From Prunella strophiata (taxonomy: Eukaryota > Chordata > Aves > Passeriformes > Prunellidae), in the NCBI GenBank assembly GCA_036583965.1, contig JAZBQD010000034.1, positions 2,728,001 to 2,792,000 of the forward strand: a stretch of 64,000 nt of DNA. The letters run 5' to 3'. A model generated the notes under the pieces. The model worked only from the letters and a program-made list of their open reading frames with translations, had not been told where the DNA came from and did no database searches. A program made the position numbers and the translations under genes. The stretch's first letter is position 1, and each line of letters opens with the position of its first letter. This document shows positions 11,978 to 24,716 of the stretch, one piece after another.

Positions 11978-14900
11978 TTATGACAGTTCTGACATAATTA
12001 CCCCTCAGTGAGCATTTGCCCCTTGTTTAGCAGTGCAGGAACATTTCCCTGGGAGCATCTGGGTGGGTCTGTGCACACCCACTCTGGCATTCCCACCTCT
12101 GTCCCCTGCTCTGTGTTTGCTGGGCTCCAAAGCTGAAGACCTTGAGGCAGAGTGTCCACTGGCACTGGAGCTGCCTCCCTCTGGTCTTGACTACATGGAA
12201 CAAACACCAAAAACTGCTCAGAGCAGGCTGAGGCTTGAGAGAGCCCTCATGACTTTGATGTCTTCATTGTGCAGCTAGTGGGGCCAAGTTCAGTGGGGGG
12301 ACATGTGATATGGGTGTAGAGCATTACTCCCAGCGTGTTGGGAGGGACTCCAGGGAAGGATAAGCATCCCAAACTGTAAATCTCTGAAAGGACATCTTAC
12401 TCTATAACGATTATTTTAAGAATAATGGGATTTATACATCTGGCTCCACTTAGAGATAACACTGGTCTCCAGATAATCCTCTGGGCTTCCTTTCAGTTCA
12501 GAGTGGGGATTTCAGAAGGGTCAGAAATGGAGCACTGGGAAGGGACCTTCACAGGGAAAGTACACAAGGCAAAAACTCTCAGGCTGTGCAGGACCTGGCC
12601 AGGTGCACAGGATCATTTCTTTAGAAGTGTAATCCAAAGACCTTATAGAGTTTTCTGCTGGAGCCAGGCAAAAGGAGCCCTCCAGTAAAGTGATGTCCAC
12701 AGTGTTTCCCTTGGCCCTGTGAGACCCTGGCAGAGCTGGGCACAGCTGAAATCTGTCCCCAGCTCTGAGATCTTTAGCATGTAGAGGATTAGGATGGGAG
12801 ACAAGAACATGGTTGCCCTCTGTGATTCATTCCTGGCTTTCCTCCCCGTGTGTTTAAAGAGCCTTGAGGTTTCTAACTAGAAAGTATGACTGAAGCACTT
12901 TTTTTTGGTGATTGGGTTTTTGTTTGATCTCTTGAATAGGGGATCTCTTTCAAAATAAGGGATGTATATGTTGTAAGGAGGAGAGGAGCACTTAACTGCA
13001 TGTCAGCTCTTCAGCTTTTCCATCAATCATTTTCCCTCTTCTTTTTAAACTTACCGGCAAAACTTCTGGTGCCATCAGGCAGAGGAGTCAGGTTTTTTTA
13101 ATGGATATTTGCTGGAGGGAGGGGAACAATTCTGATTCCTCCTTTCTGAACTTCATGTTCCATCCGTAATTAGTGACAGGCTGGGGCAAGCCTGGCTTGC
13201 ACAAAGGGGAAACCTCTTTAAGGTGGAAGAAATTATTGGCTGGAATTTTATCTCCATCTCCATTTAAATAAAACACAGTTGATGGGAAAGCCAGGGAAAT
13301 TACCCCGAAAGAATTGCCTGTGGTAGTGGAAATACAGCCTAGTGAATGGCTCTCCCCCCAAGCTGCTAAAGTGATGCCATTTTTGGCTGAGTGTGTCTGA
13401 GGTCTGACCGAGGCTCCCAAGAAGTTCAGGTTGGATTTTGACTTTCTGACTATCCTGGCAAATGGTCAAGTGGCAGCTGTGTAGGAAGCCACAGGAGTTT
13501 TTGCTTGTGGAGGTGTAGAGAACCTTCCCCTCTTGAAGTCATGCTTAAGGCTCAGCCTGGGACATGCAGATGTTCAACTGAAGCCCAGAAGCCTGGGAGT
13601 CCCCGAGCTGTGCCTGTCCTTACAGCCCTTTCCCTTTGTGTGCTCTTCCACCAAGGGACACTGCTGGGGTGATGAAGTAGGCGTATCATTAGATTGGAGA
13701 GGGCTGGCAGTTCAGTTTGGGACAGGCTGACCATATGACATCCCTTGGGAGTAGTGTCCTACTTTCAGTATCACCAGGAATCCCTATTGTTAGCCTGTAA
13801 GTGGAGCCAAGGGATGCCCTCCTCTCCTGTTTCTGTACAGTAGTCCCTCAGGCGATGCCACTTGAGCAGATTCATTGCTGGGGTCTTCCTTGTAGGGCTC
13901 CCAGTTGTAGATTATTCCCCACCCACAATGAATGGGGCTGTGGTCTTCCCTGTACAGCTCACTGCACTGGAATGAAGGCCAAAAAAAAAAAAAAAAAATA
14001 ATGCCAAAGCAGCAGGGGAAAGAGAGTGCCAATAAAGATAAATGATTTCCTAATTAAGCCTGGAGACAAGGAGGGGCAAAGAGGACTGTTGAAGCCTTGT
14101 GGGAGCCAGAGTGAACCCAAGCAGGCTATACCACCACTCTGGCAGGGGTCTTTGGGCTGACATTTTTAAACAAAGGAAAAAGCTCATTTGACAATGGATC
14201 TTGCAAGAGCAATTCCAGATGCCTTGAAGCAAAGACTCTTCTCAAGCACCGGTGTTGTTATAATCACCAGGGGAGCTGCTGCCTTGCTAACTCTCACGAT
14301 GTCATTATAAGTCTCCGATATTTGGGATTTGGTTTTAGCTGCTGAAGGCACTTTATTGGAGGGGGGTGTGAAGGAGAGCATCTCCTTTGTTTGTTTGCTT
14401 GTTGTTTTAGAGGAGATGATGGACATCATCTTGGCCAATGCACCTGGGACTGAACCAGGGAATTTGAGAACTGAAAGGAGAAGCAGTTGGGTCTTGAGCT
14501 CAAACAATCCACAAACTTTGCAAGTTGGGGCTCCTGAGAGAGTCAGGGAATGGACATTTAATCAAACTTGACTGCATTATAGCTGCTAACAAGTCACGGT
14601 CAGTTGCTGGACTGCTTCAGCTGATGGGCTCTGCAAGCTTAGAGGTGGAAGGAGCTCTATGTGCCTGAAATTTGGTGTGGCTTTTGCAGCCATGTTGGCT
14701 GCTTACAAAAACAAAATAAAAATCTCTCTCTACAGACCTTCGCCCACTGCGGTTGCAAAATGTCACAGATTAGGTCGAGGCCCTCCCTGAGACATGAGCT
14801 GAAATCCATTCATCCTGTTGAAGTTAGAATGTTTTACCTTCAGGGAGGAGGGCTGGGGTGAGGGCTGAGGCTGCTGGCAGTTCCCCCAGCACAGCACAGC

Positions 14901-17900
14901 ACAGACCTGCAGGCACGAATTTGCCACGGAGCAGACACTGCTGAGGATCTGTGACATGTTCCAGCTGCAGAAAAAGGGCCTGGGGAGAAAAGAATGACAC
15001 GAGGAGACCCAAATTTTTATCTAAATCTCTTGCACGCCCTGTGTATGACCATGGTGGTGTTTCACAGAGGTTTTGAGCAATAGTTCCCTGCCCATGTGAA
15101 GGTGCCATCCCTTTCCCATGATTTCTGTTCCCCAAAATGCTTTTTCCTGGTATCAGTGTTTGCAGCCTGGCTCTGCTCATCTCCATGGCTGGGCTCTGCC
15201 CAGGGCTGTCCCCATGCCAGCTGCTCTTGGTATGGCACCTCCCTCTCCTCCTTGATTCTTTATAACTAATGTGCTTTGCTTTAAAAGTGCTCTCAGATCT
15301 TCCTCCCCACTTCTGGCAGTCCCTTGAAGTTTTGGTCCTGCCTCTGATCTGCCCAGCATATCAACCTCCCCCCAATATGTGATACCCTTCCAAAGTAGGA
15401 TCCTCTGTGCCTTCTCCCCAGCAGCACTGGCCCTCCTTTCCCTCCCTGCCACAGAGCCAGCTCATGGTTTGGCTGCTGAGGTGGTGAGACCTGGGCACCC
15501 TGAGGGGCCTTGTCTGTGTTGAGGTCACACACTCTTTGGGATAACGAGGAATCTGTTCCACATTTGGTGCTGGGAAGCCCCTGGGAAGTCTTGGGACTGC
15601 TCCTGTATGAGATCACAGGAAGCAGGGAAAGAACCTGCTGGGAGCTGGCCTCAGAGCACAGCTCCAGGACCTACATTTTCTCAAAGAAATTAAGATCCTG
15701 GCATTGGGCTTGGAGGAAGCATTCATAGGATGGATCAATGGCCTTGATTTCCACAAGTAATACAAAGGAGCCTGCAGTGACATTGGGTCTGTGCATCAGC
15801 CAGAGCCCAAAACTCAGCTTTTACTCATTTATTGACATCACACCCTGGCAGGTGGCACGGCCTGGCCTGGCACAGAGAGCAGCAGCAGCATTGCACAGGG
15901 ATTTGCCTCTCAACACAGCAGCCACAAAGTCCACTGCAGGCACTGGTGTGGTTGTGTGTCACTGCCCTGCTGCCCCACACCTCTTCCCATTGCCAGCACA
16001 CCCCGGCTGCATTTGAGCCTGGAGGGGTTGCACAAGTGACCCTGCTCTTTGGAGTGTACTTATCGATCCTGTCCCCTCCTGTTGACACTGTCCAGCCCAG
16101 AAGAAACTCACCCTCACTCTGAGACCAGTGTCAGTGTCAGCTCTGCAGAGTGAGGACTGGGCGAGGCTTCCTCTTAAAATCAGCCTGTCCCAAGCCTGGG
16201 CACAGAGAGACCACAGCACTGCTGAGCAGAGAAGGGCAAATCTGCTTCTCAGGTTAGAACAGCACTTTAATGTTGGGGAACAGGGGTAGGAGAGAGCAGG
16301 CAGAGTGGGTCAGGGGCTGGCTGGTCCTGTCCTGGGCACTGCAGTGACATTACCTTCTCCCACCATCCCAGCAGGTCAAGCACAGAGCGGGTCAGGAGAT
16401 GGTGTGAGGGGAGGAAGGGAGATAGAGAAGGGATGATGGCCAAGCTGAAAACTCCAAACCTTCCTGTCTTTACCTCTCTTATTTGATTGCTTTGCTTGAA
16501 GGCATTTCTGTCCCCTTCCCCATTTGTTCTTTCTGTGGCTGATCCTGAGCTGGCCAGATGATGCTCTGGAGCACAGAGCAGCCAGCATAGGACACTTGTT
16601 TTCCTCAAGCACTGCGAGCACAGCCGCCCTGCCCAGCTCTGCAGGGCTCTGCTGAGCACAGCTGGAGGGCAGGGGACAGAGCAGGGGGGCTGTGCAAGGG
16701 AGAGAAGGCTCCTGGATGCTCCTGCCCTCACAGAGGGGCTTTGCTATGGCCATCCCCATGCTGCCTTTGCATTGCAGTGATTCCCTCTGCCTGAATTAAC
16801 CCACTGAGTGCTGGGGACAATGAGCATGTCCCCCCAGAGCCCTTCTCCAGCCAGTGGGGCTGCCCAGTGTTCAATGGCTGCAGGACAGCACTTGTGGTTT
16901 GTAAGCTGGATATCCTGAATCTTCTTGCCAATCATTAACCTGCTCTTTCAGGGCAAATGGAGCTTGGTGAGAGTGCCAGGGCAGCACGTAGGCACCAATT
17001 AAATCTCTGGCAGGATGCGAGCAGGGCATATTACAGCAATTCCTGGCACTCCTGCTCTGGGCAATGCCAGTGTGCTTCCTGCTGCTGGCTCTCCGTGCAA
17101 ACAGAGGGGAATGCAGTTAATGGGTGACCACAGCAGGGCAGCCAGTGTGTCCTTTGCAAGGGTCATGTTTGGGAATTTCCTTTCCCTAGGGTTTCAGGTG
17201 TGTTTACTATGTGCAGTGCTCTCCATTGACAATTTCGGGGCCACCTATGGGGTAGTCTCCAAGCTCTCTTCATCAGCTCATTCCTTGACTTTGTTACTTA
17301 TGTGTTAGTTACCCTATTTTTAGAAGACTAATAAACCACTACAACAGTAGTAATCCTAGAGCTATTCTTGTCCAGAATGATGCAGAAGTGGCTGAGCTCA
17401 CCCAGGGAACACGGAGTCCTCAGTGTAGGTGTCACGGGGGCAGCTCATGGCAGCTGCTCTCCTGATCCCATGCTCTGACATGGATGGCTTGGTGAGGAGA
17501 TGACCTGGGAAGATGGCCCCATTTCCACTTGGCAGTAGGTAAGAGGGGAAAAATGATTCAAGCTTGACCAAAGTGCTGGTGGGAACATGACTGCTGTCAT
17601 GGGAAGTTCCTCCTTGGCTCAGATGCAGGGCCTGTTTCTTCTCCTCTCACTTGCACTGGAGGCCTCAGGGCCTGAGCTCACATTTAGATGTCTAAATTAC
17701 AGCCGATGAGGACACCCTTCCCAGCCAGAATTTGCCAGGATCTTTGTGTAGGTCCTGGCCAAGGGCTGATCTCCCTGTTTCCCATTGTAGTCTGGAGATT
17801 GGCACTGAAGAGGGTGATTTACTCATCCCTCCAAACTGCCCTCTGGGGGACTCTTTTCTCTTGGCCAGAAAGGTATTTTGGGGGATCTTCTTTTGGCCAG

Positions 17901-20650
17901 GCTGAAGGTCTCCTTGTGAATCCTATCCCTCAGAGCTTGCAGACAGCATATTCCCCGTGGCTCATCCCTCCACTGGCACTACAGGAGATAATTAGTGCGT
18001 GGCTAAGTCATATGTGCTGAGGGTCAGGGAAGACAATGAGGCAGATTTTCCCCTGGAGTAAAGAGATGTCAACAGAGTTGCACTGCAGCGAAATGATGGG
18101 ATCTGTCAGTGACCCTGGCCCTTTCACTGAGCAAACAGCCCGGGGCAGAGCCTTCCTCCAGAAGAATGGCATCGTCTGGCAGCCAGGCACCCTTGTGAAC
18201 GCACACGTAGGGCTCTCCCAGGGCTGCTGTCCCCAGGAGCCTTCATCCCACACTCCTGTGCCCCCTGTAACTCCTTGGAGGCCACTCTTTGGTGTGTCTG
18301 TGAAATCAACCCTCAGGAGAGCAAAGTACCTGCCCCTGGGGACAGCAGGGGGAAGAACACAACTTGGCAAAGCTGATTTCCAAAGGAGTTTTGTGATATT
18401 TCAGGAGCACTTGGGGATAGTGAAATAGAACAAAACCAGAGTGGTCACCCTTGGCATACACAGACCAGGTGAGGACTTGTCCCTTTGACATACTTCAGCT
18501 CAGTTCTTCCAGTGCACAGACATTATCCATGTTAATTTAAAGGCCCATGGTTAATGCTGTGAAGGAAGGTATCTCTCTGGCTGTTTCAGTGCTTCTTGGA
18601 ACAGGGAAATTCTCTTTGCATTTATGCTCCACATGAAAGCTGATCCATATCTCCAACCTTCCTCTCCTTTCCCCTGAGTCTGTCACCAGACATTACACAG
18701 CACAGTGTGGAGACCAAGAGAGGCCACATCATTGGCCTGGACTATGAACAGCAAGAAAAAGCTCTTGATTTTTCAAGGGGATCTTCCAGTCCAGGATAAT
18801 TTCAACAAATTGTGATGGCAAAAATAAGCTCTTTTGACAGTACAAGTCTTGTGCATTAAAACAAAGTAATCCCCTTTGGTTTCACCTTGATGTTGCTATG
18901 CTCCAAATGCCATCATCACTCTTTATTCTGCTCACATTCCTCTCCAGTTTCAGGTAAAAGACCAAATGTCTCTCACCCCATTGTTGGAGCTGAGTCTGTC
19001 AAGTGTGGCTCCTTTTGTGCCACTCCCTAACTCATATCTTTGGGATTTACACCCCCTTATCTGTAAAAGATCACATACCTAGGTGAAATTCTAATGGCAG
19101 TAGTGGATTTTTCCAGTTGCTCCACCTGGTGAGATGTGCTGTGGATTGAGATTGCCATGCAGCCAATTATCATTAGAACATCTGTGCTCTGGCAGCTGAA
19201 GGCAGCGTGTCCATTGATGCTCTCAGCTCTGCCCTGGCAGAGAGCCCCAGCATGCTGATGTGCCAGGGTGATGTTTTCTATGGACTCTGAGTTAGAGCCT
19301 TGCTCTTCCAAGCTGCTTTCAGCATGTGCTGCCTGCACTGCAGCCTGTCCGAGAGCTGGTTTGTAAAACAAATGGTGTATTCTGGCAGAGAGGGATGAGA
19401 CAGCTGGGAGAAAGTGATGGCTGGGCTGGGAGCAGGCTTGGAGTTGCATTCTGGAGCCATCTCGCTCTTTTGATGAGCTTTTCCACACCTTCCTCTCTGG
19501 AGGGAGTGGGGAACATGCTCCTGAACAAGGTGCTGCAACCCAGCAGAGCCCAGGCCCCCATCAGCACCCTGTGTCCCTCCCAGCAAGGTGCAGGAACCAA
19601 CAGCCACAGGGCAGCAACAGGCACTGGATGCCCTTAAATGTCCTTAAATGCCTCTTTCTTGTGCTTTACCTGACTCCAGGGGCAGCACAGCAGTGAGGGC
19701 CACGATGCCCAGGGCTGTCACAGGCTGTGCTAAGAGACTTGAGAGCACTCAGAGGAGGGTGTTGCACTGGGAGTCAAGGCAGAATCACCCCTCTTATTTA
19801 GGCTCCCATGTTGGAATGTGTTGGCCCAAGTCTCTGCACAAATGGATTAGGGGAGACCTACAGTCAGAGGGATTCAAGAGGTCTTTGCATCCTGTCAACA
19901 TTCATTTAAAAATTGCTCCACATGTGGCCCCAGCTCATGCAATTGAGCACTTGACCGCATCCTGTAAAACAGGGCAGCGCCTGTTTCCTGGGAGCTCTCC
20001 CAAGTCATCTCCAAGTGCTTTTAATTTACTAATATAACTAGTGAGATGTTCCTGCTGTGTCCTTGCGCCGTGCCTCCCAGGAGAACAGCTTGTCAGGGTG
20101 TTAAAAAGATGCCAGTGTGCTTCTGTGAAGGGCTTCCTATGGACAATGATTTGCACATCCCAAAGAAAAGTCCTTCTCGGATGACACGTGTAACATTGCA
20201 ACTGTGTCCGAGGCTAATGATTATTTTCCACATAAATGGAATTATATTTGCCTTCAGCAACATCGGCCACTGGGACCTCTTTCTAAAGCTGGCAGCGCTT
20301 CCAAGTCTCTAAATAAAGTGACACAGACCTGAGGTAAAAGCTTGGGGTGGAAAGCAAACAGAGATGTTCTCATGAGAAGAGCAGACAGGGTGGGTTTTGA
20401 TAAGATGGCTAAAATGGAAGAAAATGTAGTAAACCAGAGGGTCTCATGTGGGATTCCCACTGCGGTCTCATGAGTGGCACTCAGTGTTGAAGGCTCCTAT
20501 AGATCCCTGTTAAACTGGGCAACAAAAGGTTTTGCCTGTTAGTCAGAGCCATCCCAGAGAATGAGTCATAGCCAGCGGGAAAGGCGATGCTCCTTCCCGC
20601 AGCGCCGCAGAGCTCTGCCGCAGAGCTCTCCCTCTGCCGTGGAGGAGCAG

Positions 20651-20720
20651 CACGGGCTGGGGGGTGGCACAGGCTGGGAGGGTGGCACAGGCTGGGAGGT
20701 GGACACAGGCTGGGAGGTGA
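20651..20720. repeat. 17/18-bp tandem repeat, about four copies
   Basis: Units of the type CACAGGCTGGGAGGTGG repeat with small changes; the last copies merge into unique sequence. Confidence 0.85.
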
Positions 20721-21431
20721 CACGGGCAGTTGTCACACCCACCCTCTCCTGCTCTTTCGAGGCATGTCTGGCTGCTAAGATGAGTGTGTGCAGCTCAGCC
20801 ACACACGTCTGCAGTCCATTGGAGTGTGGATTTGGGGGAACACGAGGTGCTTGCCCTTTTTTAGGTCCAGATGAAGCTGTCAGTGCTATCTATGTCCAGG
20901 GCAAACCCCAGGGACTGGATGTGCAGGCTGGTGAGGGGTGAGTCCCTCTGGGTGCTGTGGGTGTTTGTGCTGAGTGTGTGGCACTGCTGAACACAGCCTG
21001 GTGGAGCACTGGCTGCTCAGCATCCCTGCTGGGAAGGTGCAGAACAGGCATCTCCTCTCCACATCTCTGTCTGTCAGGCAGATCCCACTGTCCAAAAATT
21101 GGCTTTTTTCCAGGGTGGAAAGCCTGTACTGGGGTGCTGGGACTCTGGTCCTCAACTCCTCACGAGACTTTCTGTGTGAATGAGAGCAGGTGTCAGACCA
21201 AACCACACAGCACTCTCAGAGCAGTGGGTTCAGAGGGAGATGTTCACCCAGCAAATCCTGGGAAGGGACTTGTCCAAATCCTATCCAGGCTGGAGTGCCT
21301 GTTCAGCTCAGGCAGCCCATCCTGTCAAGCAGGGGTGACCCTCCAGGCAGCATCCCAGGGCCAGGAATGGTTGTCACTTGTTGAGGTTGGTCAGCAATCG
21401 AGTAAGAAATGTCTGCTGTACTTTTCAACAG

Positions 21432-21550
21432 AAAGATTTCCAGACTGCAGTTCAACAAGGTGAAGCTTGAAGATGCTGGGGAGTACAGCTGCGAAGCCGA
21501 GAACGTTTTAGGGAAAGACACCGCAAAAGGCAGCCTGAATGTGAAAAGTG
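21432..21550 (+). CDS. NRG2: NRG2 exon: Ig-like C2 domain, C-terminal half
   Basis: This 119-nt exon has acceptor CAACAG and donor GTAAGT, entering in phase 2 and leaving in phase 1. It translates to KISRLQFNKVKLEDAGEYSC and continues EAENVLGKDTAKGSLNVKS. The D-x-G-x-Y-x-C signature of an Ig F strand is present as DAGEYSC, and its cysteine would pair with the one in the upstream exon. Residues match NRG2 (SRLQFNKVK, CEAENxLGKDT) rather than NRG1. The exon joins directly to 35113-35233 in frame (giving ...VKSVTTTLSSW), or can join through the 66-nt candidate exon at 24651-24716. Confidence 0.95.
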
Positions 21551-24500
21551 GTAAGTGAAGAAGCCAGCAAATGTCTCGAGCTGTCTGCCATTCCACAGAA
21601 AGGTTCTGCACATGGTCTGTCTTGCATTTTGTTTCATGCTTTCAGGATATCGAGTAAAACAATCTTGGGAGATAAGAAAAATGCAGCTTAGCATAAATGT
21701 TTATCTTTGTTATCTGTCACTGGCAATGTGGTTAATTTACATTTTAAATAAACTTACAGTCTATGTATTTCTTTTAAAAAAGGGGTAAGGAGGAAAGAAA
21801 GCTGGTGGGCTTGATGTTTTCATTTTTTAAAGAATTTCTGAGAAGCAAAACTCACCAGAAGACAAGTAATTAGACCATAGCTTTGTGATGAGTGAAGTTG
21901 CTTCTGGTTTTCATCCTAGAATGTGTGCTCCATCTCTTAGAGCTCAGCGGATGGAGTCTGAGGTTAGGTGGTTTTATTATTATCTTGGTCATAATAATTA
22001 TATTGCTTAACACGATGGTTTGGATGCACCCTCCAGCTCAGAAAGTCCCCGCAGTGGCTGCCAGAAGCTGGGAGGGCACAGCCAGGGAGGGGGTGACTGT
22101 ATTTCCTAAGCTCTTCCTCCTGCCATTCACAACGGGCACTGTGGCAGCCCGGGCTGGGAGCTCTGGGCTCTGGCTCTGGGCTCTGCAGCCCTTTGCTGGG
22201 ATCCAGATTTTGTTCTCTCACCAGCCTTATCCCAGTCTGAGGGAAGGTAGCTTTTTCCTGCTGCTTTCTGGCAGTGTTTTCTCTCTCAACCTCAGCGTGT
22301 TTGCCATCCTGAATCTTTTGTTCTGTGAAGCTGCAGTGTCACACAGCCTCTCCCTTGGTTATCCTGCCTCTTCAGTCCCACTGCTGGCAGGGTCTGGAGG
22401 AAGGCCACCCATGCTCACACCTCCCTGCCTTCATCCTCTGTGTCTGCCAACTCAGCCCTGCTGCTCTGCTGGGTTTATTTCCAGTTCTGATAGGAAAGGT
22501 GTCCCGAGTAAGAAACTGAGGCAGTGCTCTTCTTTTTTGTTTTCCTGGCTCACTCTCTGGCTGTCCCATGCCACATAAACTGCTCCTGTTTGGTGGGAGC
22601 TGCATGTGCAACCTCCCTTCCCTGTGTGCAGCCACCAGAGCCCTGTCTGCCTCCTCTGCTGCCCCTTCCCCAGCAGCCAGCACCCCTCTCACAAGGGGAG
22701 GAGTGTGGTTGAGCAGTGCCTGCTGCAGGGCTCTGAGTTGCACACCAGGTAAATGCACACCTGGCCACTGCAGCACATGCCAGGGGTCGGCTCTCCCTGC
22801 TCAGGAAGCCACCCTGTGTGGCAAGGACCCTCCCAGCAGGGATGGGCTCACTCCTGAGCTGCTCAGAAATGTGTTAAGACCTGAAAACCCATGAAAGACA
22901 CACAAAGATCTCGTTGTGAATCTGCTGGGTTCCCTGCCTGGATGGATCCTTGTTCTCAGCTGCCTTGCCACTCTGCCCTTGGCTCGCTGCTCACCTGCAC
23001 ACACACCTTGCTGCTGTTTGCAGACCACCCAGCACATCAGGGCCAGCTGAGCCCCCTGCAAAGGCAGCCAAGGTGATGCTGATCCCTGGAGGCTTTTGTG
23101 GCCATGTCACCCCTTTTTTCACCTTTTTTCACCTCTCTGTTTTCCTTTTTCCCCTGCAGCTGCCCAGAGTTAAGCAGCCTTTCAGTATGGAGGCACAGGC
23201 TGTCCTGGAGTGTTCCTCTCCCCTTACTGCTGGGCCTTCCTGGGGCCTTGCAAGCTTTCCTCACTTCTGCAAGCTCCCTTCTTCTGTGATACCTTTCAGT
23301 GGAAAACTCCTCAGGGCATCTGAATCCACACATGTGTTGTCCCCTGGTTCTTCCCCAGGATCCTTAGCACTGATCCTGCTGTGGCTTCAATTGCAAAGTG
23401 TTCTTTGCTCTATTCCAACACCACTTTTCAGTTTCAGAAAAGCAGCTTTTCAGCCATACACATCTGTTGCAAGTCACCAAAACCACCACATCTTTAGAGA
23501 GAGTGGCTGCAGAGCAGAGACCCCTTGGCACTTAAAAATGCCCCTCAGCCAAACCCTCACCTCACCCCTCCTCTACAATTCCAGCATTTCCACAAAACTC
23601 CCAGCTCAGAAAGAAATGCTTTTGCATTGAGAAACTTTGTGAGGGTGTTAATTTCTAAGGAAATGCTTCTGGACTTAGTCAAAATATACTGCAATATATT
23701 GCAGATTTGTATGACTTTGAAGTAAATTAGATGCTTTCTTAGAAAAATATCCCATTTCCCAGTTCTCATTATTGAATAGTCTAATGTTGATATCACATGG
23801 CCATGAGGGCACAGCTGAGGTGTGACTGTTTCAGATTCTTTTTTTCCTCTGAAAATTTCTAGGCATGTCCTAAACTGCCCTGCCCCTTATCAAACACTAC
23901 ATAAAAAATCAAGTTGTACAAAAAATTCTTTCTGCTTCTAGCTCTTTGTGGTGGTCTCACCCCTGTCTCTGGCAGGACTGTACCCCAGCTCAGGCTCCTG
24001 GGGCTTTCTCCTTTGTGCATCCAGAGGGTGTGAGGGATTTCTCCAAAGCTGCTGGTGCTGCCAGTGGGGTTGAGTAGAGCTGTGGGCATTGGAGTTCCCA
24101 GTATCCTGGTTAAAAAAGAGGAAATCACTCCCTGTGCTTGTCTGCCCTAATACCTGGGGTCCTGTCCTTCATCTGCTTCCTGTTCCTCCAGCTCTTGTAG
24201 GAGCATTAATTTGTGCTGCAGAACTTCCCATGCCCGTGGGATGGAGGCTCTTCAGAGAATCCCACCATTTCTTAAACTCCACATTTTCCCCACTACCATG
24301 TCCTGCCATCCCATCTTTGCACTCTTGTGGCCATCAGGGCTAGGAAAACCTCCCACATTGCTCATCTCCTGCCAGGTGAACCCTGAGCCATCTCTGCCTC
24401 TTCATGGTGACACGAGGCCCTTCCCAGCGAAGGGACATTGTGCCCTGTGCCATCTCCTGCAGGGACACTCCTTGTCCTGCCTCTGTCACCCCAATCCCCT

Positions 24501-24650
24501 GCCCTACAGCAGCACTAACACCTCGACAGCCCCCAGCCTGTGCCCCCCAGCAGCACCTGCCCCTCTGCTCCTCCCCACAGTAGCTAAGCCCACCCTGCCC
24601 TGCTCAAAAGAGATATTTTGTTCACTACTTTCTTACCTTAATTTCCCCAG
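21551..24650 (+). other. NRG2: NRG2 intron upstream of candidate spacer exon
   Basis: 3.1 kb of intron without a recognised repeat element. Pyrimidine-rich stretches occur around 23100-23160 and 24600-24650; the last is the polypyrimidine tract in front of the candidate 66-nt exon. No other exon was supported. Confidence 0.6.
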
Positions 24651-24716
24651 GAACAACGAAAGCACCACAAGTCTTACCAGCCTCAGAAACTAAAATAGTT
24701 GTAATGGAAGAAGAGT
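24651..24716 (+). CDS. NRG2: Candidate NRG2 cassette exon, spacer between Ig and EGF domains
   Basis: This is a 66-nt open segment with strong splice signals on both sides: a long pyrimidine tract ending TTCCCCAG before it and a GTAAGT donor after it. It starts and ends in phase 1, exactly the phase of the Ig-EGF junction, so including or skipping it keeps the frame. Read in the gene's frame it gives G-TTKAPQVLPASETKIVVMEEE, then rejoins LTTTLSSWSGH of the EGF exon. It falls where NRG1 has its alternatively used, Ser/Thr-rich glycosylated spacer. The peptide has several Thr/Ser, two Pro and an acidic end, but no N-glycosylation sequon. I do not recall this peptide from mammalian NRG2, so calling it an exon is inference from splice sites, phase and position. 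Confidence 0.6.

Larger units (their letters stand above)
9108..21431 (+). other. NRG2: NRG2 intron between the two Ig exons (12.3 kb)
   Basis: The longest complete intron in the window. It contains a ~370-bp antisense CR1 copy (9591-9960), a sense CR1 copy (11731-11977), an AT-rich LTR-like stretch (about 10690-11000), a purine run (13981-13998), a small 17/18-bp tandem repeat (20651-20720) and a short CpG cluster (about 20570-20645). AT-rich, TAAT-containing segments with low repeat content (about 13020-13420 and 20040-20330) look like possible conserved non-coding sequence, which cannot be proved from one genome. No exon-like ORF with good splice sites was seen. Confidence 0.7.

Noticed and set aside
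14184..14507. Antisense 107-codon ORF with a plausible amino-acid mix
   Set aside because: No recognisable domain and no paired splice sites. Length is within chance for 64 kb. The underlying sequence might be conserved non-coding DNA, but that needs alignment.
18036..18428. 130-codon + strand ORF
   Set aside because: No family resemblance and no phase-compatible splice sites; consistent with chance.
21892..22578. 228-codon + strand ORF with a hydrophobic start
   Set aside because: Lies wholly in the intron 3' of an Ig exon, Ser/Leu/Pro-rich composition typical of GC-rich intronic sequence, no recognised domain.
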